A stretch of DNA of 64,000 nt. Origin: Megascapheus bottae. Its lineage: Eukaryota; Chordata; Mammalia; Rodentia; Geomyidae. The translations under genes were made by a program, and so were the position numbers. The stretch lies in assembly GCA_024803745.1 (NCBI GenBank), contig JANJXV010000194.1:1550001-1614000 (forward strand). Direction: 5' to 3'. Below, piece after piece: positions 10,785 through 21,704 of the stretch. Each line of letters begins with the position of its first letter. Position 1 is the stretch's first letter. The notes under the pieces were generated by a model. It saw only the letters and a program-made list of their open reading frames with translations, did no database searches and was not told the origin of the DNA.

Positions 10785-12057
10785 AATGCTACCCCTTACC
10801 ACTTTTATGCAAAGCTTAGGCCTGTGGCATTTTACGCACAATTCAACGCTCTGTTTTTTGCTGGTTAATTAAAGGTAAAAATCTTATGGAATTTATTGCA
10901 TGGCTGATTTTGAACTGGAATCCTCAGGTCTCAGCTTATCTTGAGTAGCTAGGATTACAGTACTTTTACAACCTGTATGCTCATACACATCGCTTCTGAT
11001 CCAAACACTCATTGTTCAATTTAACTAAGAAGATGTGAGGAAAGATGATTGACTGTAATTTACTGGATGGGCTGCTAGTGAGTATATATTTCCACTTCCA
11101 CTCTGAAGCCAGGGAAATGTTTCTGGTACTTGTTTCAACTATCTCCCAAAGAGGAAATAATGTGTGAGTACGTTTGCTAGTATTTCAGATAGGAGATGGA
11201 TTTGGTGTTTGGAACCTGTTGGGCAGAGTGTATCACCTGGGCTGTGATAACAGAGATGATGTTTCAGACAGGAATATTTTCATAACAGACAGATTTAGTC
11301 CAGATCCTTGGATTTCAGGCCTTGAGTAGATAGAATTACAAGTGTGAGCTGCCACCACCACCTGGTTCATTTTGGAAACCTTAATTGCTTCTCATTTGTT
11401 CCTTTCCTTTTTTGGAAGATTGATCTAAGCTGGCTGATTGTGCATCACAATGAAGTGATTGGCCTCAGGAATTGCAAATATTTGTTTCATCAGCACGGAA
11501 TGAATGAAAGTTGATCTAAACCCAATAGTATTTTCCTTCTGATAAATAGGGAACTTACTTATATCATTTTTCCTTGCCTTTCCTTTCCCAAAGCAAGCAA
11601 CATGTTTCTTAAAAACTATACTTCATGAGAATATTATAATTAGAAGCTATCTTCTGCACACTTCAGAATAGTCCTTGCATTTATAAACTTATATTACAAT
11701 ATTAGGTAGAAGAATGGTGACTGTTAGTTTCATAACTATTTCATATGTTTTACTCTTTAAGGCTCATTAACTCAAGAAGGGATTAAATACATTTAGATAA
11801 TAGTAGATCATAGCTGCTTCTGATTTGATGTGTGAGCAGATGATACACAGATTTATTAGGATTACTCAAAAGTTTTGTTCAAATTTTCAGTAGTAGACTG
11901 CTATGCTAACTGGAAGGTGATAGTAATGATGCTGAAATTCTATGAATCATATATGAAGCATTATTTAGGGGAGAGTATTTGCTAGGGACTTAATTTCTAA
12001 GACGCTATCAAGAATATTGAACTATAACACCAAATGATGGACGACTCAGCGTCACAT
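10785..12057. other. Non-coding stretch with SINE fragments
   Basis: No gene is visible. There are minus-strand fragments of the 7SL/B1-headed SINE at about 10850-10995 ('gagtagctaggattacagt') and 11300-11375 ('agaattacaagtgtgagc'). The rest is AT-rich unique sequence in which I see no structure. Confidence 0.6.
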
Positions 12058-12285
12058 TTTGTTTGTTTTATGCAAGTCTTGGGACTTGAACCCAGGGCCT
12101 GGGAACTGTCCTTAAATGTTTTTTTTTGCTTCAGGCTAGTGTTCTACCACTTGATCCACAGCTCTACCTCCAGATTTTTGGTAATGAACTGTAAATCAGA
12201 ATATCATGCAATTTGTTTGGGCTGGATTCAAACCTGATTCTTTGTAGATAGGATTCCAAGTGTGAGCGCACAGAGCCTGGCTAGT
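12058..12285 (-). repeat. 7SL/B1-headed composite SINE, minus strand
   Basis: Begins with the complement of the right half ('aagtcttgggacttgaac') and ends with the complement of a B1-like head ('ttccaagtgtgagcgcacag'). Confidence 0.75.
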
Positions 12286-12289
12286 ATCA

Positions 12290-12512
12290 TTCATCATTCA
12301 AGTCATGGGACTGCAATTCTGCACCTGGGTCTTGTCACTGAGCTTTTCAGCTCAAGACTACTGCCCTATCCCTTGAGCCATAGGGCCACTTCTGGGTTTC
12401 TGGTGGTTAATTGGAGATAAGAGTCACATGGACTTCAGTGCCCAGGCTGACTTTGAACTGCCTCTTGAGTAGCTACATTTACAAGTGTGAGCCACCATAC
12501 CCGGCTAAATTA
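12290..12512 (-). repeat. 7SL/B1-headed composite SINE, minus strand
   Basis: 'ctcttgagtagctacat' and 'caagtgtgagccaccatac' identify the B1-like head. It is head-to-tail with the preceding SINE. Confidence 0.8.
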
Positions 12513-12940
12513 TTTTTTAAGTTAATTTTTTTTGTTAAGTCAATATATAGTGGGCATACGGTTACATAAGCAATGAACACATTTCTCAAGAAAATTGTTA
12601 TCCCCTCCCTCCTTTTTCTCTGTTTTCCTACCCTCAGCCCCCTCTCCACCCAGATTGTTCAGTTCATTTCCGTTTAGTGTCTTCCAAGTATCACTGTTCA
12701 ATTGGTTCACCCTTTTTCCTTTGTTTGTTTTTTTTTTTACCATTTTATTATACCCTATCCATTCCAAATCACATAAACCTCTGTACAAGACACAGGGTAC
12801 CCGAATTCAACACAATGATTACAGAGAATAAAACTAAAGGGAAAAAGAAGAAAAGAGGTAAAAAGCAAAGAAAATGAAAGAACATCATACAGTACCTTAG
12901 AAGCAACAACACTGAAAAAAACAAAACATAAAACCTTGGG
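12513..12940 (-). mobile_element. Old LINE-1 3' end, minus strand
   Basis: T-rich start, then 'gcatacggttacataag' and a pyrimidine-rich block 'tcccctccctcct', the same order as at the 3' ends of copies C and D but strongly diverged. No ORF2 sequence is attached. Confidence 0.6.
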
Positions 12941-13400
12941 CTGAAAATGAAGCTTGCCTAGCATGTATGAAACCCTGGATTCCATTCCTCAGCACCACAT
13001 AAACAAAAACTGGAAGTGCCACTGTGACTCAGCTGGTAGATTTCTAACGTTCAGCACAGAGTGTCTCCAAGTGACAAAAATCTGTCACATTTAAGTCAGG
13101 CTTCAAAACTTTGCTAGAAACCAGTTACGTGATTTGGAAGAAAGACCAATTTTCAAAAAATCACTAGCCAGGCGCTGGAGGGTCATAATTGTCATTCTAC
13201 TAGCCAGGGGGAAGGTGAATCAAAGCCTTTGCAAGCAAAAAAACGAAAACAAAAAAAACTGTAAGATTCTACTCTCCACTTATCCACCCAAAAACTAAGT
13301 GGAGTTGTGGCTAAAACTGGTACAGCATTAGCCTTGAGGAAAAAGAACTAAGAGACCTTGCCCAGGTCCAAAGTTCAAGCTCCCCACCAAGAAAGAAAAA
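12940..13400 (+). repeat. Two degraded plus-strand SINEs
   Basis: 12940-13090 is an IDL-Geo left half with a short right half ('gcttgcctagcatgtatga'). 13160-13400 is a B1-headed composite ('tagccaggcgctggagggtc') with two A-rich joints. Confidence 0.65.
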
Positions 13401-13789
13401 AAAAGGAGTACAGATACCTTAGTTTCAAAAGTATATCTGGATATCTTAGTAGATTTTTCTGATCTTTCCTCATTCATCTCATGGAACCACATAATCTTGA
13501 TTCTGATCTGACTAAGAGCCTGAATTGTGCTTAATAAATTCATTCCACATATTCCAGTAGAATCTTGACAGCTAAAAGCCACTTACCAATGCTTTATTCT
13601 ACGTTTAGGCCAGTATGTCTTCATACCATCTACACAGTCAGCTATATCATCTTTCCAGAAGTATCATTGAGTGTAGAACACTCAGAACTAAAATAATTGC
13701 ATAAAGATGTAATAAAACCCCTTGATTCATTAAGAAAATTTCTGTACCACTTAGAGCAAATACATTAGTGGTATTTACCTCTAGCCTCT
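13401..13789. other. Unique non-coding stretch
   Basis: No repeat or gene is recognised. Short open frames here lack a start context or codon pattern worth reporting. Confidence 0.5.
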
Positions 13790-14779
13790 TTTTTAAAAAA
13801 ATTTATTAACATTGAATTTTACATCATATTTCAAATGTCATGTTTAACCAACAAGTATTCAAGAAGGGAATCGCTATACAATCACTGGCACATAGATTTT
13901 AGAATATAGTAAAAATTAAGCTGAGTTTTTATATGTCATAGATACAGATTAATCTATAATAAAACACATGTCTATAGAGTGTATAGTCTATCCTAGATTT
14001 TTATGTCTATGTAGTTATGTTTATATCTCCAAAATTATGTCCAGAACTTTGGGTATCAACTATTCAATCATCGCTCTACTACTGTTTGAAACTAATATCC
14101 ATATATTAAGGATACCATGTACCTTTTGTTCCTTGGTCTTGACTTATCTCACTCAACAGGATTCACTCTAATTTCATCCACTACCCCAAAAATGCCATTA
14201 TTATTTTTTTCTGTGCATATCTTCTTTTTATGTATTTATTTTTATTGTAATTTATAGAAGGGTTACATTATATTCACCAGATAGAAGGTGCATTACTTCT
14301 CAAACTTTGATACCCCATGTAATGATATGGTCCCCATTTCCCTTCCTCTACCCCCACTCATGTTCATTTTCCCCCTTCCCTATTCAATTTCAAATAACCA
14401 ATTAGGCACATATGAAATATATCAGAAAACAAGGTGAAATATTGTAACAATATGATATAACCAAGGGATAGCAAAAGAGATAAGAGATCACATAGTTCAT
14501 TAAGGACAACAATCACTCATTATATGAGTTTTGTTTCTTTATCTTGGAGGTCCTTACATTTAGTGTCATACTATTTGTCACGATGTCTCTAGAATTTGTT
14601 CTATTGTAAATCTCTGGTAGCAGAGCCCAAGGTTTCTACTGAATTTGACAAATGAGGGAGACTCTTGGGCCTATGTTCCTTTGAGTTTGGCTTACTTCAC
14701 TTAATATGATTTTTTCCTTTTCATCCACTTCCCCGAGAATGCCATTATTTTATCTTGTCGGTTGGCTATGTATCATTCC

Positions 14780-14832
<53 letters not shown>

Positions 14833-14885
14833 ATGTATCACATTTTTTGTAGTAGGGCATCTGGTTGTTTCCATCATCCAGCCTC
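13790..14885 (-). mobile_element. Two old LINE-1 3' ends in series, minus strand, with a GT microsatellite
   Basis: The first, 13790-14205, ends in sequence like the end of ORF2 ('ctcactcaacaggattcac', then 'aatgccattattattttt'). The second starts at 14215 with 'ttattgtaatttatagaagg' and runs through 'cttacttcacttaatatga' (14692-14711) to about 14885. In copies C and D the same words occur in the same order. Both are 5'-truncated insertions in the same orientation. Confidence 0.7.
14781..14832. repeat. (GT)n microsatellite
   Basis: About 25 uninterrupted TG dinucleotides inside the old L1 fragment. Confidence 0.97.
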
Positions 14886-14904
14886 ATTTTCTACAGATAT
14901 TTTT

Positions 14905-15270
14905 ATAGTCTCTTTTTTATTTTCAGGGTAATGTATAGAGGGGTTACGATTACATTTACAGGTAGTGGACTGCATTACTTCTCACACATTTATTCCACTC
15001 CACATGTTTTTGTCCCCAGTTCCCTCTCCCCTCCCCTTCCCAATCATCTTGTTTCCCCCCTTCCCTTTCCTATTTGACATAAACAAATAAACATATATAC
15101 AATATGCCAGGGAAAAAATCAGATACAGTAACAATCTGACATTAACCAAAGGGCAAAATAAGAGATGAGAAATAACATAGTAGAGTAAGGACAAAAATCA
15201 CACAAGATTAAGAGCAATGATGACACAAGATATAGATTTGTTTGGGAGAGATTCATTTTTTTCAGCTATA
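14905..15270 (-). mobile_element. Old LINE-1 3' end, minus strand (third in the series)
   Basis: 'gggttacgattacatttaca', then 'ctcccctccccttcccaatc' and 'accaaagggcaaaataag', again in the order seen at 48890-49200. Confidence 0.65.
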
Positions 15271-15309
15271 GATATATTTTAGATAACTACATATATTTTT
15301 GTAGAAAGA

Positions 15310-15663
15310 AGAATGGAAGCCATCATGCTGGCTCACAACTTAATTTCAGCTACTTAGGAGGCTCAGGGCTTAGGATCACAGGTCAAAGCCAACCAGGGCC
15401 CTACAGTGTGTGGGATCAAACTCTGTGAACATACAATGACTGTAAGAGGAATCTCACTGCCTGGGAATGTAGCCTAATGGTAGAGTGCTCACCTAGAATG
15501 CATGAAGACCTAGGTTCTATTCATTGGTACCGCATACTCAGAAAAAAGCTAGAAGTGGCGCTGTGTCTCAAGAGGCAGAGCACTCACCGTGGGCAAGCGA
15601 GTCCAATGAAAATGTCTAGACCCTGAGTCCAAGCCGTAGGACTGGCAAAAAGAAAAAAAAGAG
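15310..15663 (+). repeat. B1-like head followed by an IDL-Geo SINE, plus strand
   Basis: 15310-15450 is a 7SL/B1-like unit ('agctacttaggaggctcagg'). 15462-15663 is one of the best-preserved IDL-Geo copies: 'gcctgggaatgtagcctaat', 'gtggcgctgtgtctcaagag', 'ccgtaggactggcaaaaag'. Confidence 0.85.
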
Positions 15664-15759
15664 CAATCTTACTTAAGTAACAAGGAATGTACCCTATATT
15701 TATACAGACTGAAAAATTCATTAAGAAATTAGAAAATATGTATAAAGTGCATAATTTCT

Positions 15760-15860
15760 TTTGTGTGTTGGCACTGGGTCTTCAACTGAGTGCTTCAGCT
15801 CTATCCCTGACCTTTTCTGCTCAAGGCTAGCACTGTACCAATGCAGCCCCAAATCAACTA
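15760..15860 (-). repeat. SINE right-half fragment, minus strand
   Basis: 'gcactgggtcttcaactgag' to 'caaggctagcactgtaccaa'. The left part is absent. Confidence 0.6.
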
Positions 15861-16071
15861 TCTTCAATTGAGATATAAGCGATGAATATTTCAGGGTGCT
15901 TCATGAAAAACATTTTTATAAATTGAAACTTTAAACACAGTCTTATTTTAATATGAATGTTGAGATGGGAAGAGACAGAAAAAGTGAAATGTTTCCTGAT
16001 CCCCATAGAGAAGAGACTCAGCAGAACCACTGTGGTCTGCAGGCTTCTTTGTGAGTTTTGTTTGCTTGTTT

Positions 16072-16285
16072 GATTTTTGTCAATTGTGGGGCTTGAACTC
16101 TGGGCCTGGGCACTGTCCCTGAGCTCTTCAGCTCAAGGCTAGTGCTTTAATCTGTGAGCCACAGTGCCACTTCTGGTTTTTCTGGCAGTTAACTGGGTAC
16201 TTTGGCTGGCTTTAAACTTTGATTCTCAGATCTTAGCCTCCTGAGTAGCTAAGATTATAGGTGTGAGGCACCATCACCAGGCTGC
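16072..16285 (-). repeat. 7SL/B1-headed composite SINE, minus strand
   Basis: 'ggggcttgaactctgggcct' through 'cctcctgagtagctaagat', complete composite. Confidence 0.85.
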
Positions 16286-16639
16286 TGCTCTGTTACTATG
16301 CAGGTTCTGGATCAAGAACTTCAAGTTCTTACTTCAATTTTTTCTTCTCTTGCCTGATACTCTGCCATTTGAACGAAGCCCCATTTCCTGGTCTTTGTTG
16401 GTTAATGAGAGATATTATGATTTTCTAATATTCAGAGCAACGATTATAAAACCCAGCATTTCACTTACTTAAATAAACTAAGAGACAGGACCTAGTGAGA
16501 TGGAAAACAAATTTTTTTTCAAGTTGCTATCCTGTTCTAATGCATAAGTCTGGCTATTTTGCCTACACACAAATATATATTTTACCGGTTTCTCCTCTAT
16601 TTTTGCTTAGCTTAAAACCACCACTGCCATTTCATAGAT

Positions 16640-17190
16640 TTTGTTGTTGTTGTTTGCGGTGCTTGAACTCTGTGCCTGGGCTGTTCCTCAGATCTTCAGT
16701 TCAATGCCAGTGCTCTACTACTTTTGATTTGGCCAGTCCTGGCCTTGAACTCAGGGACTGAGCACTGTCCTTATATGTTCTCAAGGCTAGGGCTCTACCA
16801 CTTCATCCTCAGCACCACTTCCAGCATTTTTCTATGTATGTGGTATTGAGGAATTGAACCCAGGTCTTCGAGCATGCTAGGCAAGCACTCTACCACTAGG
16901 CCAAACTCCCAGCCCAAAATTATTCATCATTACTATTAGCTATCTTCTTTTTTTATTATTGATTCGTCATGGTGCTTGGACTTTGGGCCTGGACACTGTC
17001 CCTGATCTCTTCAGCTCAAGGCTAGCGCTCTTCCTCTACAGCTCCATTTTTGGTTTCTGGTAGTTAATTGGTGATGTAAGTCTCACAAACATATGTGTCC
17101 AGGCTGGCTTTGGGCTTTAAACCAAGATACTCCAATCTCAGCCTCCATAGTAGCTAGAATTACACGCTTCAGCCAGCAGTGCCTGACTGT
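16640..17190 (-). repeat. Cluster of three minus-strand SINEs
   Basis: A right-half fragment (16650-16730), a complete IDL-Geo (16732-16915, 'ggccagtcctggccttgaac' to 'ccaaactcccagccc') and a composite SINE (16955-17185, 'gcttggactttgggcctgga'). Confidence 0.8.
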
Positions 17191-17314
17191 TTGATGTCTC
17201 TGTCTCTGTCTCTGTCTCTGTCTGTCTCTGTCTGTCTGCCTGTCTGTCTCTCTCTCTCTCTCTGTCTCTGTGTGTGTCTCTCTCTCTGTCTCTCTGTTTC
17301 TCTCTCTCTCTCTT
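17191..17314. repeat. (TCTCTG)n / (TC)n microsatellite
   Basis: Interrupted TCTCTG and TC repeats. They translate to Leu/Ser/Cys low complexity and are not coding. Confidence 0.95.
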
Positions 17315-17644
17315 TTGGTTGTAAGACTTTAATTGTGCACCTGGGCAGTGTCCCTGGGCTCTTCAGCTCAAGGCTACAACCTTAAACACCTTGAGCCACA
17401 GTGTCACTTCTTGTTTTCTGGTGCTCAAGTGGAAGTAACAGTTTCATGGACTTTAGTGTCTGGCCTGGCTTTGAACTGTGATCCTCAGAACCCAACCTTC
17501 TGAGATCATTTCCGTCTTTTTTTTGGTGTAAGTGGTACAGAGTAATTGAACACAGGGCTTTGTGCATACTAGGCAAGCAAACTACCACTAGTGTGCACTC
17601 CAGCCTTAGATAAGGGCTTTCTTTTTCTTTTTCTTGCATTTCCT
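17315..17644 (-). repeat. Composite SINE and ID-like monomer, minus strand
   Basis: 17320-17500 is a composite SINE (ending near 'gatcctcagaacccaacc'). 17515-17612 is an isolated ID-like left half ('aattgaacacagggctttg'). These are the last bases before the right inverted arm. Confidence 0.7.
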
Positions 17645-17869
17645 ATGGCTTCAACTCATGGCCAGAGCACTGTCCTAGGGCTTGCTCAAGGATAGCACTT
17701 TACTTCAGCCAGCCAACTCCCAGTCCAAATAGGCCACTCTTGAAGCTGGAATTACAGAGATTTGCCATAATACTGGCATGTCCTTATCTAAGTATATAAT
17801 TTTTCTTCTATTTTTGATGGCTTTTCCTTAGTGTACCTATTTCCTACATATTTTATGGAAAACTTCCTT

Positions 17870-18083
17870 CCCACTGGGGCCATAAGTTAAGCCTAGTGGA
17901 AGAATTCTTGCCGAGCATGAATGAAGACCCAAGTTCAATTCCTCAGCACAACATAGATAAAAAAATATATGAGTGGTGCTGTGGCACATATGATAGAACT
18001 TGCGCCTTAAGAATAAACAAAAACAAAAACAAGGATCGTGCTCAGGTCCTGAGTCTAAGCCCAGTACTGGCAAAAAAAAATTC
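17870..18083 (+). repeat. IDL-Geo SINE, right-arm copy
   Basis: Duplicate of the SINE at 1822-2035, here in sense orientation ('gtggtgctgtggcacatatg'). Confidence 0.8.
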
Positions 18084-18649
18084 TGCCCAAAGTAGACATT
18101 TAAACTTATTGTACTTTTCAAAAAATTTGTTGTCAAGGTGATATACAAAGAGATTGCTCTTACATATGTAATGAGTACATTTCTTGTAAACACTGTTACC
18201 CCCTTCCCCTTTTCTCTTTCCCATACCCCCAAGTCATATATTTCATTTACAACAAATATGTATGTATTTTATTCCTGAAAAAAATAGTTTAAAATGTGTT
18301 CAAATAAATGATGTACGTTGATATATTTATCAAAATGGATTACTTGAACTCTAAAATAAACATTCTAGGTAATTTTTCTCATAAAATTGTAGTAATGCTA
18401 TAAAAATAATAAAAAAAGGAATTTTAGTTATTAATTTCTTATGTTTTACCTTTAACATTATTACACTAAGCATACTGTTTATGGTATTAATACAGACAGC
18501 ATGAAATATGATTATGTAAAAAAATTAAATGATTAAAAATAGTAAGGTTGGGGGCCAGTAGTTTGGCTTGGTTGCACACAGCCTGGACTGGCAAAAAAGA
18601 AGTAGGGTTAGATAAAAGAGATTTATTTCCAAATGTGTGGAAAATGGTA

Positions 18650-18850
18650 TGATTTCTTGTTTCGCTAGTCCTGGGGCTTGAACTGAGGGACCAGAAACTG
18701 TCCTTGGCCACATTTGTTCAAGGGTGGCACTCTGACACCTGAGCCACAGTGCCCCATCTGCTTTTTCTGTGTATGCAGTGTCGAGGAATTGAATCAAGGT
18801 CTTCTTGTATACTAGGCGAGCACTCTACAACTAGGCCACATTCAAAGCCA
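18650..18850 (-). repeat. IDL-Geo SINE, right-arm copy
   Basis: Duplicate of 1055-1255 in opposite orientation ('ctagtcctggggcttgaact'). Confidence 0.8.
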
Positions 18851-18965
18851 AAGTAGATTTTTGATGCTATTGTGGAGTTTTAATTTTCTTAAATATTTGT
18901 ACAAAGCACAATGGATATATAAACAGACTTGAACTCACGGAACAGAGTCCCACATAATATTACAG

Positions 18966-19790
18966 TTACTCTGGCACTTCTCCCGATTGACAAAACACAT
19001 TTTCAGGCATCTGCTCTGTCCTTAAGCTTTGGTAGCTGACTTGTTTTTCCATGGAGGGCTGGCCTGGATTCCTGGTGATTCCATGCATTTCATAGTTCCC
19101 TGTATATCCAGTAAGGTTGTCTTCTATGGGACCAGACCTGTCTGGTTTTTGGCCCACCCAGGACCTATGTGTCTGAGGTCTCACATTATAAGTGGAAAAT
19201 AAAACACAGTATAATAAGCACTGAAGAACTGCACACCATAATATTAACAATGAGAGTTTAATAGTTAGCAAAGTAAATACAATGAATACTTGACAAGAAT
19301 CATGAGAGCAAGGTAAAGAGATGTCATTTTAGGAAGGGGACAGGGAAGCTCTAAATCCAGACTGGCCTCCAAGTTGCCTTCAGACAGTAATTCTCCTTCA
19401 GAGTCCTCAGAAGGGTCTCCTTCCTCATGAGAAACAGAATGTCCTTCCTGAGTTAAGAGGGGGATGGATTCTGGTTTGTCGAATGGAGATTGAGTCTCTT
19501 TTAGTGAGATGGATGGGTCTGGATATTCTGTGAGGATGGATTCATTTTCCTCCAATGAATCCAGTATTGAGAGTACACTTGCTGCTTCCCATGGGGACAT
19601 TTTCCATGAGCCCAGCGTGTGCCCCTTCAGCTTGCACAATAAGTGGAGTGTTACTCTGACTCAGATGGACTGACTCTGGGTGGAGTGTGAAAGGAAACGG
19701 AAGGAAATCTGGCTGCTCTTTTTCTTCCTCCATAGTATCTGCAGGTTCAACTGTGTCACACATGGGGTTCAGAGCAAAAGGTATATCCAC
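18966..19790 (-). pseudogene. Unrecognised ORF cluster, right-arm copy
   Basis: Mirror of 115-938: frames 19790-19542 (82 codons, same translation as the left copy), 19639-19265 and 19271-18966. The middle frame ends differently from the left copy because of the indel near 19303. The third frame again carries the hydrophobic segment followed by a polar tail that differs by a handful of substitutions (for example SLSTDQM versus SLRTEQM). Preservation of all three frames in both arms is explained by recent duplication and is not proof of selection. Family unknown. Confidence 0.35.
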
Positions 19791-19904
19791 AGGACTCTAT
19801 ACCTGTTTGGTAATTTCTACAGAAGGCCCATGCTTTCTGGAGTGCAGTGATGATTCTCAGTCTCCATCAGTCACCAGCTCCATTGGTGTGTTTTTCATCC
19901 GGAG

Positions 19905-21704
19905 TTCAGGATAAGCTCTTCCACGATGACCCAAACCTAAGAATGGAAATAGGTACAGAGTGGACAGAGTGGACTCTGCAAGTTGAAGTGTCACTCAACT
20001 TCCATGAGGATCTAATGGAGGAACCTGTAGAACTGCAGTTTGGACTGAACACTGAGGAGGTGTAGGGTCTTTCTAATGAGTGCTTATTCCCGAGTCCTTT
20101 CAGAGGACAGACATTACCTGGCTGACACCACCCATAAAGGGCATTTTGTCAAGCTCTGTAGAAGTAAGGGCCAACCAATATCTAGACCACATGGGCTTCC
20201 TACTCACAGGCTTTGAGGCACCCACACCAGGACTTCTAGTTTTTCTTGGTCTTACTGTTCGCACATTCCTCCAGCTGGTCAAAAAGTATGTGTTTAGAAG
20301 GGCAGGTCCAAAGCCGGCATGTGGAGCCTCATATAGAGCTTGAGTTGTGTCAGGGTGTGGCAGTTCTTGAACTCGTGGAAATCACTGGGGTAGAAGTCCA
20401 TTCACATCGTATAGATGGAACACATGATGCTGTGGGCACATTCGGTACAAGGAAAGTGAGAGCCTTCTCTCTCCATTCTGAGCCTTCTACAAAAGCCCCT
20501 TTCTTGCAGGACTCTAATGCTGTGGCTGTCCTGCAGAGATGTGCACTTATGTGCTGGGAGGGGGGTAAGAGACACTCGAGAACAGGATGACTTTTACACC
20601 CCACTTCCAGAAGCTTCTGAGAGAGGCCTCTATGCATCTGTCCAAAGTAAACGCACCTTAAATTAACTAAGTAAATGCTCTAAATAAATCAATAAGTGAA
20701 TGCTCTAAATAAAGAACTAAATGCTCATTCCTCTAATCTTAGCCACCCAGCAGGCTGAGCTCTGAAGTTCACAGTGGATAGCCAGTCTAGTCAGTAAAAT
20801 CTAAAGGCACTTGTCTTCAATTAGGCAGCAAAAAGCCAGAACTTGACCTATGACTCAAATGGTACAGGGCTAATTTTTGAACACCAAAGGGATGGCATTT
20901 AGACCTGGGTTCAGGTTCAAGTGGCAGCACTGGACCACACACCAAAATGTAAATGCTTTCAGGTTCTAACAGGCAAAGCTATCACAATCCCTCCCTGATG
21001 GCTCAAAAGTGATTCAGCCCCCAGCTTTTCCTCTGACTCCAGTATTTCACAGGCCTCCGCCATTAGTACTGACACCTCATTGCTTACTGGGAAATGGGAT
21101 TTCCTAGGATGTCACCTAGGTGAGGGCTGCAGTTGGGAGCCACTTACTCATGCCTGAAATCCAACTTCTCAGTAAGCACACTGTTGAGACTCCAGTAGCT
21201 TGTGAGGGAAATGAAATGGCATGGTGTCCCAGTCTTAATGAAGTAGTTTGTGCACTTGTATCATGCTTAGCTCCCCTGTGAACACCCCAGTGAACCAAAC
21301 AGGCTCAGAGAGGAGCCAAGTATTCCAAGACTTGGCCAGGAGGGGTGAGCAAATTTGGGTTTGGAGGGGGAACACTCACTTTTTCAAGAGAATTTCCAGC
21401 AACTACTACATTGTCCTCCACTATTTGAAATTGTGCAGGAAGTTTCCCACATAAAAGAGATCACCTTTCTGGTAGGCAGGGATCAGCTTTGTCAGCAGCA
21501 TCTCCAACAGGCCTTCCTCCAGGATCCATAGGTTACAAGGCTCATTCAGAGTCTGAGCTGACTTACCATCACACTATGTTGGCAAAACAGTGGATATTTC
21601 AAACGTAGGAATGGGACCACACTTCACACTGAGGAATTGGAATAGAGTAGATTGGAAATGACACACTCTAATCTCAGTAGAGTCACTTGAAAGCACACAA
21701 GAAG
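19905..21704. other. Mostly unique sequence, no confident gene
   Basis: Plus-strand open frames at 19847-20065 and 20080-20343 are short and overlap the end of the inverted arm; I recognise no domain in them. A degraded plus-strand composite SINE lies at about 20720-20935 ('gcaggctgagctctgaagtt', 'gggttcaggttcaagtggca'). The rest is unique, with balanced base composition and no structure that I can name. Confidence 0.5.

Larger units (their letters stand above)
17645..19904 (-). repeat. Right arm of the ~2.26-kb inverted duplication
   Basis: Reverse complement of 1-2259. The arm spacing in the window is 15.4 kb. Differences from the left arm include 'cgtatgt' versus 'catatatatt' around 18255 and a one-base difference inside the ORF cluster. 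On its outer side, 19905 onward is non-repeated in the window; the matching sequence, if any, would lie left of base 1. Confidence 0.93.

Noticed and set aside
16263..17385. Short plus-strand frames rich in Leu/Ser/Cys
   Set aside because: They are made of antisense SINEs and a TCTCTG microsatellite.
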